A DNA stretch of 13,036 nucleotides from Pseudomonadota bacterium (GCA_023426365.1 JAFAAW010000017.1:1-13036); one strand, 5' to 3'; counted from the first letter of the stretch, positions 1-6,780 are shown. Translations and numbers: made by a program. The notes: generated from the letters alone by a model not told the origin.

Positions 1-260
1 GCCAGCACCAGGTCGTCCACGGCGCGGCCGCGGCCGTCCAGGCGGACAAGGCGGGGACCGTTGGCGCCGCGCCCGGTGACCGCCAGCCCGTCATCGCCCA
101 CCGGGCCGATGGCGACGGCGCCGCCGCCCGCGCCCGGCAACATCCATTCGGCCAGGCCGCGCGGCCCCATATTCCGGCTGCCATCGGCGCGTGGGCCTTG
201 CGCCGGGGCACCGGTTGCGGCAAGCATCATCATTGCGGTCACGGCCGCGAGAACGCGCAT
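1..260 (-). CDS. Secreted protein of unknown function, N-terminal part (cut by window edge)
   Basis: An open frame runs from an ATG at 260 leftwards off the window, giving 86 codons with no stop. The first ~22 residues form a clear Sec signal peptide: Met-Arg, then a hydrophobic Ala/Met/Leu stretch, ending in Ala-Pro-Ala-Gln-Gly. The mature part is rich in Gly and Ala and contains a segment reading roughly 'GDDGLAVTGRGANGPRLVRL', which resembles one blade of a periplasmic beta-propeller or similar repeat protein. That resemblance is only an impression. An in-frame ATG at 272 is an alternative start. The GGGGTTGGA just before 260 favours the shorter form. The gene is divergent from cobO with only 32 bp between the starts. 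No link to cobalamin synthesis is visible. The family is not recognised. Confidence 0.6.
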   Translation of the reverse strand, partial: MRVLAAVTAMMMLAATGAPAQGPRADGSRNMGPRGLAEWMLPGAGGGAVAIGPVGDDGLAVTGRGANGPRLVRLDGRGRAVDDLVL

Positions 261-292
261 TCCAACCCCCATCCAGCGGAAGCCCCAGCGTT

Positions 293-895
293 ATGACCGA
301 AGACGTCCTGCAACGCCACAAAGAGAAGATGGCCAAGAAGAAGGCCAGCCGAGACAAGCTGATGGCGAAGAAAGTGGGCGAGAAGGGTTTGCTGCTTGTC
401 CACACCGGCCCCGGCAAGGGAAAGTCCACCGCCGCTTTCGGCATGGCCGTCCGCTGCGTCGGCCACGGCTTCAAGGTGGGCATCGTCCAGTTCATCAAGG
501 GGGCGTGGGACACCGCCGAGCGCCGCGTGCTGGAAAGCCTGCCCGGCATCACCTTCAAGGCCATGGGCGAGGGCTTCACCTGGGAAACCCAGGACCGCGA
601 GCGCGACATCCAGGCCGCCGCCCGCGCGTGGGAAGCGGCCCAGGCCATGCTGTCCGACCCCGACACCCGCATGGTGATCCTGGACGAGATCAACGTGGCG
701 CTGCGCTATGACTACCTGTCGTGGGAAGCGGTGTCGGCGGCTCTGGCGGCGCGGCCCGAGGGCCAGCACGTGGTGATGACCGGGCGCAACGCCCTGCCCG
801 CCGTGATCGAGGCGGCCGACCTGGTGACCGAGATGACCATGGTCAAGCATCCCTTCCGCGAGGGCATCAAGGCCCAGCCGGGCGTGGAGTTCTGA
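293..895 (+). CDS. cobO: Cob(I)yrinic acid a,c-diamide adenosyltransferase
   Basis: Cytoplasmic ATP:corrinoid adenosyltransferase of the CobO/BtuR/CobA type. It transfers 5'-deoxyadenosine from ATP to the cobalt of a reduced corrinoid. The 200 residues match the usual family length. A basic N-terminal helix (residues ~8-30, rich in Lys/Arg) precedes a P-loop, HTGPGKGKSTAAFG, at ~37-50. The family-typical segment MGEGFTWETQDRERD lies at ~91-105. A Walker-B-like VILDEIN is at ~128-134, and the tail KHPFREGIKAQPGVEF at ~185-200 is characteristic. The ATG at 293 is chosen because CobO proteins begin with this short basic helix; the frame is open further upstream but overlaps the divergent secreted gene. 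The stop is 2 bp before the SYLF gene, so the two are probably co-transcribed. The promoter must lie inside the upstream divergent gene, and I could not pick one out. Confidence 0.95.
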   Translation: MTEDVLQRHKEKMAKKKASRDKLMAKKVGEKGLLLVHTGPGKGKSTAAFGMAVRCVGHGFKVGIVQFIKGAWDTAERRVLESLPGITFKAMGEGFTWETQDRERDIQAAARAWEAAQAMLSDPDTRMVILDEINVALRYDYLSWEAVSAALAARPEGQHVVMTGRNALPAVIEAADLVTEMTMVKHPFREGIKAQPGVEF

Positions 896-897
896 CC

Positions 898-1575
898 ATG
901 CGGCGTCTTGGTTTCGTGCTGCTGGCCGTGCTGGCGCTGGCGGTGCCGCCCACCGCCCGCGCCCAGGGCGTCGTCACCGACCAGACCATGATGGTGGGCA
1001 AGGCCCAGGCCACGGTGGAGCGCCTGCGCCGCGATTCCAATCTGGAAGGCAACATCGCCAGCCTGCTGGCGCGGGCCAAGGGCGTGCTGATCGTGCCCGA
1101 TCTGGTCAAGGGCGGCTTCCTGCTGGGCGCCGAATACGGCACCGGCGTGCTGCTGACCCGCGACGCCGACGGGCGGTGGTCCGGCCCCGCCTTCTATTCG
1201 GTGGCGTCGGGGTCCATCGGCCTGCAGATCGGCGTCCAGGACGCCGAGGCCATGTTCATCATCATGACCGACGGCGGCCTGCGCGCGGTGATGGACAACC
1301 GCTTCAAGGCGGGCGCCGATGCCGGCGTCGCCCTGCTGCACGTGGGTGCCGGCGCCGAAGCGGCGACCACGCTCAACGTGGGCGGCGACATCTATGCCTT
1401 CTCCCGCGCGGTCGGCATCTATGGCGGCGCCAGCCTGGAAGGGTCGGGCATCCTGCCGCGCCATTCATGGAACGCCGCCTATTACGGCGGCAACCCCACG
1501 CCCGAGGACATCCTGATCGCCCGCCGCCTGGACGCCCCCCAGGCCGACCGCCTGCGTGACCTCCTTGGCCGCTAG
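898..1575 (+). CDS. Secreted SYLF-domain (YSC84/DUF500) lipid-binding-like protein
   Basis: A 225-residue protein with a signal peptide (residues 1-23: Met-Arg-Arg, a Leu/Ala/Val core, then Ala-Arg-Ala-Gln). A SYLF/Ysc84-type domain fills the rest: helix around 31-60, KGVLIVPDLVKGGFLLGAEYG at ~61-81, GRWSGPAFY at ~92-100, IGLQIGVQDAEAMFIIMTD at ~107-125, and IYGGASLEGSGI at ~174-185. In eukaryotes this domain binds phosphoinositides. In bacteria these are exported proteins of unclear role, so function here is inferred only as envelope or lipid association. The gene starts 2 bp after the cobO stop with a GGAG 7 nt before its ATG. Its 3' end overlaps the longest reading of cobQ by 20 bp. It is the only gene on this strand between cobO and cobQ that has no known role in B12 synthesis. 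Confidence 0.88.
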   Translation: MRRLGFVLLAVLALAVPPTARAQGVVTDQTMMVGKAQATVERLRRDSNLEGNIASLLARAKGVLIVPDLVKGGFLLGAEYGTGVLLTRDADGRWSGPAFYSVASGSIGLQIGVQDAEAMFIIMTDGGLRAVMDNRFKAGADAGVALLHVGAGAEAATTLNVGGDIYAFSRAVGIYGGASLEGSGILPRHSWNAAYYGGNPTPEDILIARRLDAPQADRLRDLLGR

Positions 1576-3049
1576 GTCCCCCGCCCGCGCGCTGATGTTC
1601 CAGGGCACCGGCTCGGACGTCGGCAAATCCCTGCTGGTCGCCGGCCTGTGCCGCGCCTATGCCCGCCAGGGCCTGGCGGTGCGGCCGTTCAAGCCGCAGA
1701 ACATGTCCAACAACGCCGCCGTCACCGCCGACGGCGGCGAGATCGGCCGCGCCCAGGCGTTGCAGGCGCGCGCCTGCGGGGTGGCGGCCATCGCCGACAT
1801 GAACCCGGTGCTGCTGAAGCCGCAATCGGACGTGGGCGCCCAGGTGGTGGTGCAGGGCCGCGTGCTGACCAATGCCGGCGCCCGCGATTACTATCGCCTG
1901 AAACCCAGCCTGCTGCCCAAGGTGCTGGAAAGCTTCCACCGGCTGGGCCGCGACGCCGATCTGGTGCTGGTGGAAGGGGCGGGCAGCGCGGCCGAGGTCA
2001 ATCTGCGCGCCGCCGACATCGCCAACATGGGCTTTGCCGAGGCCGCCGACCTGCCGGTGGTGCTGATCGGCGACATCGACCGCGGCGGCGTGCTGGCCAG
2101 CATCGTCGGCACCTGGCAATTGCTGCCGCCGGCCGAGCGGGCGCGGCTGTGCGGCTATGTGATCAACAAGTTCCGCGGCGATTGCAGCCTGTTCACCCCG
2201 GCCATCGACATCATGGCGGCCCATACCGCCGGGTTGCCCTGTCTGGGCGTGGTGCCCTATTTCGCCGAGGCCGCCCGCCTGCCGGCCGAGGATGCCGCCT
2301 CGCTGCGCACCGCCGCCGGCGCCGGTGGGAGCGTGCACATCGCGGTGCCGCAACTGTCGCGCATCGCCAATTTCGACGATTTCGACCCGTTGGCGGCGGA
2401 AGCCGACGTGCGCCTGACGATCGTCGCCCCGGGGCGGCCGCTGCCGGCCGATGCCGACCTGATCATCCTGCCCGGGTCCAAGGCCACCATCGCCGACCTC
2501 GCCTTCCTGCGCGCCCAGGGCTGGGACATCGACATCCTGGCCCATGTGCGGCGCGGCGGCTGGGTCCTGGGCATCTGCGCCGGCTATCAGATGCTGGGCC
2601 GCAGCGTCGCCGACCCGCTGGGGGTCGAGGGACCGGCCGGCGGCGTCGCCCACGGTCTCGGCCTGTTGGCGGTGGACACGGTGATGGCCGGCGACAAGGT
2701 GCTGGTGGAGGTGGCCGGCCATGACGGCGCCGGCCATCCGGTGCAGGGCTACGAGATGCACATGGGCCGCACCGAAGGCGCCGATTGCGCCCGGCCGGTG
2801 CTGCATCTGGCCGGCCAGCCCGACGGCGCCACCTCGGCCGACGGGCGGGTGCGCGGCTGCTATCTGCATGGGCTGTTCGCCTCCGACCGCTTCCGCGCCG
2901 CCCTGCTGGCCGAGCTGCGGCCGGGCCGCGCCGACGGCATCGCCTATGACGCCATGGTGGATGCGGTGCTGGACCGTCTGGCCGACCATCTGGCGGCGGC
3001 CATCGACCTGGACCGCCTGTTGGCGCTCAGCCGGCCCATGGCGGGATAA
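1556..3049 (+). CDS. cobQ: Cobyric acid synthase (glutamine-hydrolysing)
   Basis: CobQ/CbiP amidates the b, d, e and g carboxylates of adenosylcobyrinic acid a,c-diamide, using glutamine and ATP, to give adenosylcobyric acid. It is cytoplasmic. With the GTG at 1556 it has 497 residues, about the family length. The N-terminal dethiobiotin-synthetase-like ATPase domain shows GTGSDVGKS at ~17-25, FKPQNMSNN at ~45-53, and LVEGAGSAAEVNL and DIDRGGV further on. The C-terminal class I glutamine amidotransferase domain shows GICAGYQMLG with the nucleophile Cys341, then YEMHMGRTEG, and GCYLHGLF with catalytic His438. The start is uncertain: GTG 1556 overlaps the SYLF gene, TTG 1565 and ATG 1595 are in frame, and none has a convincing Shine-Dalgarno. 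Homologues usually begin a few residues before Ala-Leu-Met, so a start between 1556 and 1595 is likely. It converges with cobD, leaving 34 bp between the stops. Confidence 0.95.
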   Translation: MTSLAARSPARALMFQGTGSDVGKSLLVAGLCRAYARQGLAVRPFKPQNMSNNAAVTADGGEIGRAQALQARACGVAAIADMNPVLLKPQSDVGAQVVVQGRVLTNAGARDYYRLKPSLLPKVLESFHRLGRDADLVLVEGAGSAAEVNLRAADIANMGFAEAADLPVVLIGDIDRGGVLASIVGTWQLLPPAERARLCGYVINKFRGDCSLFTPAIDIMAAHTAGLPCLGVVPYFAEAARLPAEDAASLRTAAGAGGSVHIAVPQLSRIANFDDFDPLAAEADVRLTIVAPGRPLPADADLIILPGSKATIADLAFLRAQGWDIDILAHVRRGGWVLGICAGYQMLGRSVADPLGVEGPAGGVAHGLGLLAVDTVMAGDKVLVEVAGHDGAGHPVQGYEMHMGRTEGADCARPVLHLAGQPDGATSADGRVRGCYLHGLFASDRFRAALLAELRPGRADGIAYDAMVDAVLDRLADHLAAAIDLDRLLALSRPMAG

Positions 3050-3083
3050 GCGGCGACGGGCGGCGGGGGGCCTGGGGGCCTGC

Positions 3084-4079
3084 TCAGGCCTGCAGCCACA
3101 GCAGCAGGACCACCGCGCCGGCATTGACCAGGCACGCGGCCGAGAACAGGTGCAGCGCGCGGTCGATATCGGCCACGGTGGCGCGCGCGCGGCCCTGGCC
3201 GATCCATTTCTCGTCCACCACCAGGCCGGGATATTTGCGCGGGCCGCCCAGTGCCAGACCCAGCGCGCCGGCCATGGCCGCCTCGGGCCAGCCGGAATTG
3301 GGGCTTTTGTGGTGGCCGGCGTCGCGGACCATGGTGCCCAATGCGCGCAGCGGGTTGCCGCGCGCGGCGAACAGCGCCGCCAGCGCGATGATCAGCCCGG
3401 ACAGACGGGCGGGGATCAGGTTCAGCAAATCGTCCAGGCGCGCCGACGCCCAGCCGAAGGCACGGTACTTGTCGTTGCGATAGCCGACCATGCTGTCGAG
3501 GGTATTGACCGTCTTGTACAGCAGCAGGCCGGGCAGCCCGAGCACGACGAACCAGAACACCGGCGCCACCACCGCGTCGGCGAAATTCTCCGCCAGGCTT
3601 TCGATGGCCGCGCGCGCCACCCCGTGTTCGTCCAGGCTTTGCGGGTCGCGGCCGACGATGCGCGACACCGCGTAGCGGCCGGCCTCCAGCCCGTTGTGCT
3701 CGAGCGCGCGGGCGACATCGTCCACGTGGTCGAACAGGGCGCGCTGGGCGATCAGGGTGGCGGCGGCGAACACCTCGATCAGCCACAGATGGGGCACCGC
3801 GCGGGCGACGAAGGCGATCGCCCCGCCCACCGCCAGTGCCAGCGCGACCATCAGCACCACCAGCACCACGCCGCGGGTCTTGCGCTCCGCCTCGGGCAGG
3901 GACGGTTTGTTCAAGCGCTTGTCCAGCCGCCCGATCAGGCGGCCGATCACCACCACCGGATGGGGCAGCAGCCGGAACAGCGGCCCCATCTCGCCGAACA
4001 TGGCGTCCAGGGCGAGCGCCATGAAGAGGATCAGAAGGGCGTCGGGCGCGTGGCCGAAATGGGTGCCGAAGGGAAGCAT
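3084..4079 (-). CDS. cobD: Adenosylcobinamide-phosphate synthase, integral membrane
   Basis: CobD/CbiB joins (R)-1-amino-2-propanol or its O-phosphate to the f-propionate of adenosylcobyric acid, the step directly after CobQ. It has 331 residues, close to the usual ~320. Hydrophobic membrane segments lie at ~12-28, 70-92, 99-113, 168-188, 226-240 and 312-330. Conserved family blocks are visible: HPVVVIGRLIGRLD at ~40-53, EHNGLEAGRYAVSRIVGRD at ~127-145, AIESLAENFADAVVAPVFW at ~158-176, NTLDSMVGYRNDKYRAFGW at ~192-210, and NSGWPEAAMAGAL at ~261-273. The ATG at 4079 is chosen because family similarity begins right after it. It lacks a Shine-Dalgarno, and a good promoter lies immediately upstream, so the mRNA may be leaderless. 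The gene is convergent to cobQ and divergent from cbiX. Confidence 0.94.
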   Translation of the reverse strand: MLPFGTHFGHAPDALLILFMALALDAMFGEMGPLFRLLPHPVVVIGRLIGRLDKRLNKPSLPEAERKTRGVVLVVLMVALALAVGGAIAFVARAVPHLWLIEVFAAATLIAQRALFDHVDDVARALEHNGLEAGRYAVSRIVGRDPQSLDEHGVARAAIESLAENFADAVVAPVFWFVVLGLPGLLLYKTVNTLDSMVGYRNDKYRAFGWASARLDDLLNLIPARLSGLIIALAALFAARGNPLRALGTMVRDAGHHKSPNSGWPEAAMAGALGLALGGPRKYPGLVVDEKWIGQGRARATVADIDRALHLFSAACLVNAGAVVLLLWLQA

Positions 4080-4086
4080 GGCGCGG

Positions 4087-4116
4087 ACTTTAGCGTCTGG
4101 TGATTTGGGGTGGCAA
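4087..4116 (-). promoter_or_regulatory. Probable sigma-70-type promoter for cobD
   Basis: Read on the minus strand, TTGCCA (4116-4111) is followed after 18 bp by TAAAGT (4092-4087). The first hexamer matches the TTGACA consensus at five of six positions. The expected transcription start is around 4080-4081, one or two bases before the cobD ATG at 4079, so the transcript would be leaderless or nearly so. That fits the missing Shine-Dalgarno. Its -35 element is the same DNA as the -35 candidate of the opposite cbiX promoter. Confidence 0.5.
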
Positions 4117-4120
4117 CCCC
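4107..4120. repeat. Inverted repeat over the shared -35 region (possible operator)
   Basis: GGGGT (4107-4111), GGCA, then ACCCC (4116-4120) form a perfect 5-bp inverted repeat. It covers the -35 elements proposed for both cobD and cbiX, so a dimeric regulator bound here could control both directions. This is inferred from position alone; no regulator is known. Confidence 0.35.
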
Positions 4121-4139
4121 GGCGCGCTTTTCCTATAGT
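4110..4139 (+). promoter_or_regulatory. Candidate promoter for the cbiX-cobH-cobL-cobI-cobJ run
   Basis: GTGGCA (4110-4115), an 18-bp spacer and TATAGT (4134-4139) form a plausible sigma-70-type promoter with a good -10 and a weaker -35. The expected start near 4146 would give a leader of about 64 nt before the cbiX ATG. The same xTGGCx-N18-TA pattern recurs upstream of cobM and of the ribbon-helix-helix gene. Confidence 0.4.
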
Positions 4140-4159
4140 CCTGGCCCTGAATTGACCCG

Positions 4160-4204
4160 GCCGGAGGCAAGGACCAGCCGGCAACCGCACGAAGGCAAGG
4201 ACCA
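4160..4204 (+). repeat. 12-bp direct repeat and stem-loop in the cbiX leader
   Basis: AGGCAAGGACCA occurs exactly twice, at 4165-4176 and 4193-4204. The first copy lies in the loop of a stem formed by GCCGG (4160-4164) and CCGGC (4178-4182). The second copy supplies the Shine-Dalgarno AAGGA (4197-4201), 8 nt before the cbiX ATG. One ribosome-binding-like sequence in a hairpin loop and an identical one at the start codon may be a post-transcriptional control element, or a small duplication. Confidence 0.4.
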
Positions 4205-4209
4205 CGCGC

Positions 4210-5247
4210 ATGACCGAAAAGACCGGCGTTATGATTTGCGGCCACGGCAGCCGCGACGTCGAGGCCACCACCGAATTCGCCTCGCTGGCCCGCCACTTGC
4301 GCGAGCGCCTGCCGCAATACCCGGTGGAAAGCGGCTATCTGGAATTTGCCCGCCCCATCATCCGCGAGGGCCTGGACGCGCTGAAGGCCCAGGGCGTCAC
4401 CCGCGTGCTGGCGGTGCCGGGCATGCTGTTCGCGGCCGGGCACGTGAAGAACGACCTGCCGTGGGAGATCAACACCTTCGCCGCCGAGAACCCCGGCATG
4501 AGCGTGCAGTTCGGCCGCGAGCTGGCGGTGGACCCCAAGCTGCTGGCGGCCTCGGCCGCCCGCATCGAGGAGGCCGAGGCCAAGGGCAAGCCGGGCGTCG
4601 CCCGCGCCGACACCCTGCTGCTGGTGGTGGGCCGCGGCACCAACGACCCCGACGCCAATTCCAACGTGTCCAAGGTCGCCCGCATGCTGTGGGAGGGCAT
4701 GGGCTTCGGCTGGGCCGAGGTGGCCTATTCGGGCGTCGCCTATCCGCTGGTCAACCAGGCGCTCGAGCGCGTGACCAAGCTGGGCTACAAGCGCGTCATC
4801 GTCTTCCCGTACTTCCTGTTCACCGGCGTGCTGGTCAAGCGCATCTATGCCTGGGCGGACGAGGCGGCGGCGGCCAATCCCGGCATCGAGTTCATCAACG
4901 CGCCCTATCTCAACGACCATCCGCGGGTGATCGACAGCTTCGTCGAGCGGGTCGAGGAGATCCTGCGCGGCGAAACCCACATGAACTGCACGCTGTGCAA
5001 GTACCGCACCCAGGTGGTGGGCCACGAGGGCGCGGTGGGCGCGGTCCAGGCCGGCCATCACCACCATGTGCGCGGCATCGGCACCGACGCCGACCACGAG
5101 CATGGCCATCACCACGACCACGGCCACGAGCATGGCCACGGGCATCATCATCACGGCCATCACCACCACGGCCACCACCATCATGGTCACGGTCATTCCC
5201 ATGATCACGATCATGACCATTCCCACGACCACAAGCACGGCGAGTAG
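4210..5247 (+). CDS. cbiX: Sirohydrochlorin cobaltochelatase CbiX, long form with Fe-S motif and His-rich tail
   Basis: Inserts Co2+ into sirohydrochlorin, the committed step of early-cobalt (oxygen-independent) B12 synthesis; cytoplasmic. It has 345 residues. The N-terminal CbiX half carries the chelatase histidines in CGHGSRD (His12) and in FAAGHVKND (His78). A second chelatase-like half follows (~133-255, with VVGRGTNDPDAN and YFLFTGVLVKR). Next comes M258-N-C260-T-L-C263, which matches the MXCXXC motif reported to hold a 4Fe-4S cluster in the Bacillus megaterium long CbiX. The tail, residues 283-343, contains 34 His in 61 residues with Gly and Asp, a likely cobalt store or delivery arm. 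The ATG at 4210 has AAGGA 8 nt upstream. It is the first gene of the main run, and cobH follows 6 bp after its stop. Confidence 0.95.
   Translation: MTEKTGVMICGHGSRDVEATTEFASLARHLRERLPQYPVESGYLEFARPIIREGLDALKAQGVTRVLAVPGMLFAAGHVKNDLPWEINTFAAENPGMSVQFGRELAVDPKLLAASAARIEEAEAKGKPGVARADTLLLVVGRGTNDPDANSNVSKVARMLWEGMGFGWAEVAYSGVAYPLVNQALERVTKLGYKRVIVFPYFLFTGVLVKRIYAWADEAAAANPGIEFINAPYLNDHPRVIDSFVERVEEILRGETHMNCTLCKYRTQVVGHEGAVGAVQAGHHHHVRGIGTDADHEHGHHHDHGHEHGHGHHHHGHHHHGHHHHGHGHSHDHDHDHSHDHKHGE
5056..5238 (+). repeat. Low-complexity His-codon tract within cbiX
   Basis: This stretch is built from CAC/CAT codons alternating with GGC, GAC or GAG. It includes four consecutive His-His-His-His runs, mostly separated by Gly. 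Codon choice varies between CAC and CAT, so the tract is not a perfect DNA tandem repeat. Its length is likely to differ among related strains through slippage or recombination. Confidence 0.8.
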
Positions 5248-5253
5248 GCGCCC

Positions 5254-6780
5254 ATGCTGGCGGCCGGCCCGGTCTTCGACGCCTATGTGATGGTGGATTG
5301 GAGCGCGGAGTCGCGCCCCAAGACCGGGCCGGACAGCATCTGGTGGACCTGCCTGGAACGCCGCGACCACGGGCTGGAGGAACGGGCCACCGTTAATCCG
5401 CCGACCCGGGCCGAGGCGGAAAGCCAACTGGCCGACCTGCTGTCCGATCTGGCGGCGCGCGGCCTGACCGTGCTGGTCGGCTTCGATTTCTGTTTCGGCT
5501 TCCCCCAGGGCTTCGCCGGCCGCATGGGCGCCACCGACTGGCGCGGCGCCTGGCGTCGGATCGCATCCGAAATAAAGGACGGCGGCGATAACGCCAACAA
5601 CCGCTTTGCCGTCGCCGCCGACATCAACCAGCGCGTCTCGGGCCGCGCCGCGCCGTTCTGGGGCCGGCCGGCGACGGTGGAAAGCAGCCATCTGGCCGCC
5701 ACCAAGGGCGATTTCGCCGGTCTGGCCGAACGCCGGCTGGTGGAAACCCGCGTCACCGGCGCCAAATCGGTGTGGCAACTGGCCTATGCCGGCAGCGTCG
5801 GCAGCCAGACGCTGACCGGCATTCCCCGGCTCGAGGCGCTGCGCCGCCGCCCCTGGCTGGCCGAGGTCACCCGCGTGTGGCCGTTCGAGACCGGGCTGCG
5901 GCCGCTGTCCAAATCCTCGGACTGGCGCATCGTGCTGGCCGAGGTTTACCCCGGCCTGCTGCGGCCGGCGGCCGCGCCGGGCGAGGTCAAGGACCGCGTC
6001 CAGGTGGCCGCGCTGGCCCGCCATTACGCCACGCTGGACGAGGCCGGCCGGCTGGGCCAGTTGTTCGCCGGTGATCCCAAGCTGAGCGCGGCGGAACGTG
6101 CCGCGGTGGAGACCGAGGAGGGCTGGATTCTGGGCGTCACCGATCCCGATCGCATCGACATCCATGACTGGATCAAGGACCCGGCCGCCATCTATGCCGA
6201 ATCCTTCGCCACCATCCGCCGCGAGGTGGAACTGGAGGCGGTCCCGGCGGCCATGCGCGACGTGGTGGTGCGCACCATCCATGCCTGCGGCATGACCGAC
6301 ATCGCCGCCGATCTGGCGTGGAGCGACGGCGCCGCCGAGGCCGGCATCCAGGCGCTGCGCGACGGCGCGCCCATCCTGGTGGACGCCGAGATGGTGGCGC
6401 ACGGCATCATCGCCCGCAAGCTGCCCAGGGCCAATCGGGTGGTGTGCACCCTGAACGACCCCAGCGTGCCGGCGGCCGCCAAGGCGCTGGGCACCACCCG
6501 CTCGGCCATGGCGGTGGAATTGTGGCGCCCGTTGCTGGACGGCGCGGTGGTCGCCATCGGCAATGCCCCCACCGCCCTGTTCCACCTGCTGGAACTGATG
6601 GAGGAGGGCGCGCCGCGCCCGGCGCTGATCCTGGGCTTCCCGGTCGGCTTCGTCGGCGCCGCCGAAAGCAAGGAGGCGCTGATCCAGTCCGGCCTGCCCT
6701 TCATCTGCTTGCGCGGCCGCCGCGGCGGTTCGGCCATGGCGGCGGCGGCGGTCAACGCCCTGGCGGGGGGGCTGGAGTGA
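5254..6780 (+). CDS. cobH: Uncharacterised (DUF429-like) domain fused to precorrin-8X methylmutase
   Basis: The C-terminal ~205 residues (from His304) are a complete CobH/CbiC, which moves the C-11 methyl of (cobalt-)precorrin-8 to C-12. Visible blocks are DWIKDPAAIYAESF, RTIHACGMTD with the catalytic-type His343, VAIGNAPTALFHLLE, GFPVGFVGAAESKEAL and GRRGGSAMAAAAVNAL. Stand-alone CobH is about this length. The first ~290 residues are a separate domain: VDWSAES with Asp15, LVGFDFCFGFPQGF with Asp78, DNANNRFAVAADIN at ~112-124, AEVYPGLL with Glu230, KDRVQV at ~246-251, and EEGWILG at ~288-294. Spaced acidic residues after short strands suggest an RNase-H-like fold resembling DUF429. I recall similar stand-alone alphaproteobacterial proteins with no proven role. 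The ATG at 5254 follows the cbiX stop by 6 bp; ATG 5290 is an alternative. No frameshift is seen, so the fusion looks real. Confidence 0.93.
   Translation: MLAAGPVFDAYVMVDWSAESRPKTGPDSIWWTCLERRDHGLEERATVNPPTRAEAESQLADLLSDLAARGLTVLVGFDFCFGFPQGFAGRMGATDWRGAWRRIASEIKDGGDNANNRFAVAADINQRVSGRAAPFWGRPATVESSHLAATKGDFAGLAERRLVETRVTGAKSVWQLAYAGSVGSQTLTGIPRLEALRRRPWLAEVTRVWPFETGLRPLSKSSDWRIVLAEVYPGLLRPAAAPGEVKDRVQVAALARHYATLDEAGRLGQLFAGDPKLSAAERAAVETEEGWILGVTDPDRIDIHDWIKDPAAIYAESFATIRREVELEAVPAAMRDVVVRTIHACGMTDIAADLAWSDGAAEAGIQALRDGAPILVDAEMVAHGIIARKLPRANRVVCTLNDPSVPAAAKALGTTRSAMAVELWRPLLDGAVVAIGNAPTALFHLLELMEEGAPRPALILGFPVGFVGAAESKEALIQSGLPFICLRGRRGGSAMAAAAVNALAGGLE

Noticed and set aside
61..711. 216-codon plus-strand frame overlapping the cobO region
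   Set aside because: Pro/Arg-rich shadow. The minus-strand signal peptide before 260 and the cobO frame after 293 explain this DNA.
3077..3090. GGCCTG-CT-CAGGCC palindrome between the convergent cobQ and cobD ends, considered as a bidirectional terminator
   Set aside because: The loop would be only 2 nt, it overlaps the cobD stop codon, and no T run follows on either strand.
1373..3124. 583-codon open frame on the minus strand opposite cobQ
   Set aside because: Same GC-driven shadow pattern; the cobQ motifs are unambiguous.
5056..5238. Repeated CAC/CAT-GGC units considered as a CRISPR or satellite repeat
   Set aside because: The units are in frame, codon-variable and encode the His-rich tail of CbiX.
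4090..6585. 831-codon open frame on the minus strand opposite cbiX and cobH
   Set aside because: It is His/Gly/Arg-rich shadow coding produced by high GC bias. The plus-strand frames give clear enzyme motifs over the same DNA.
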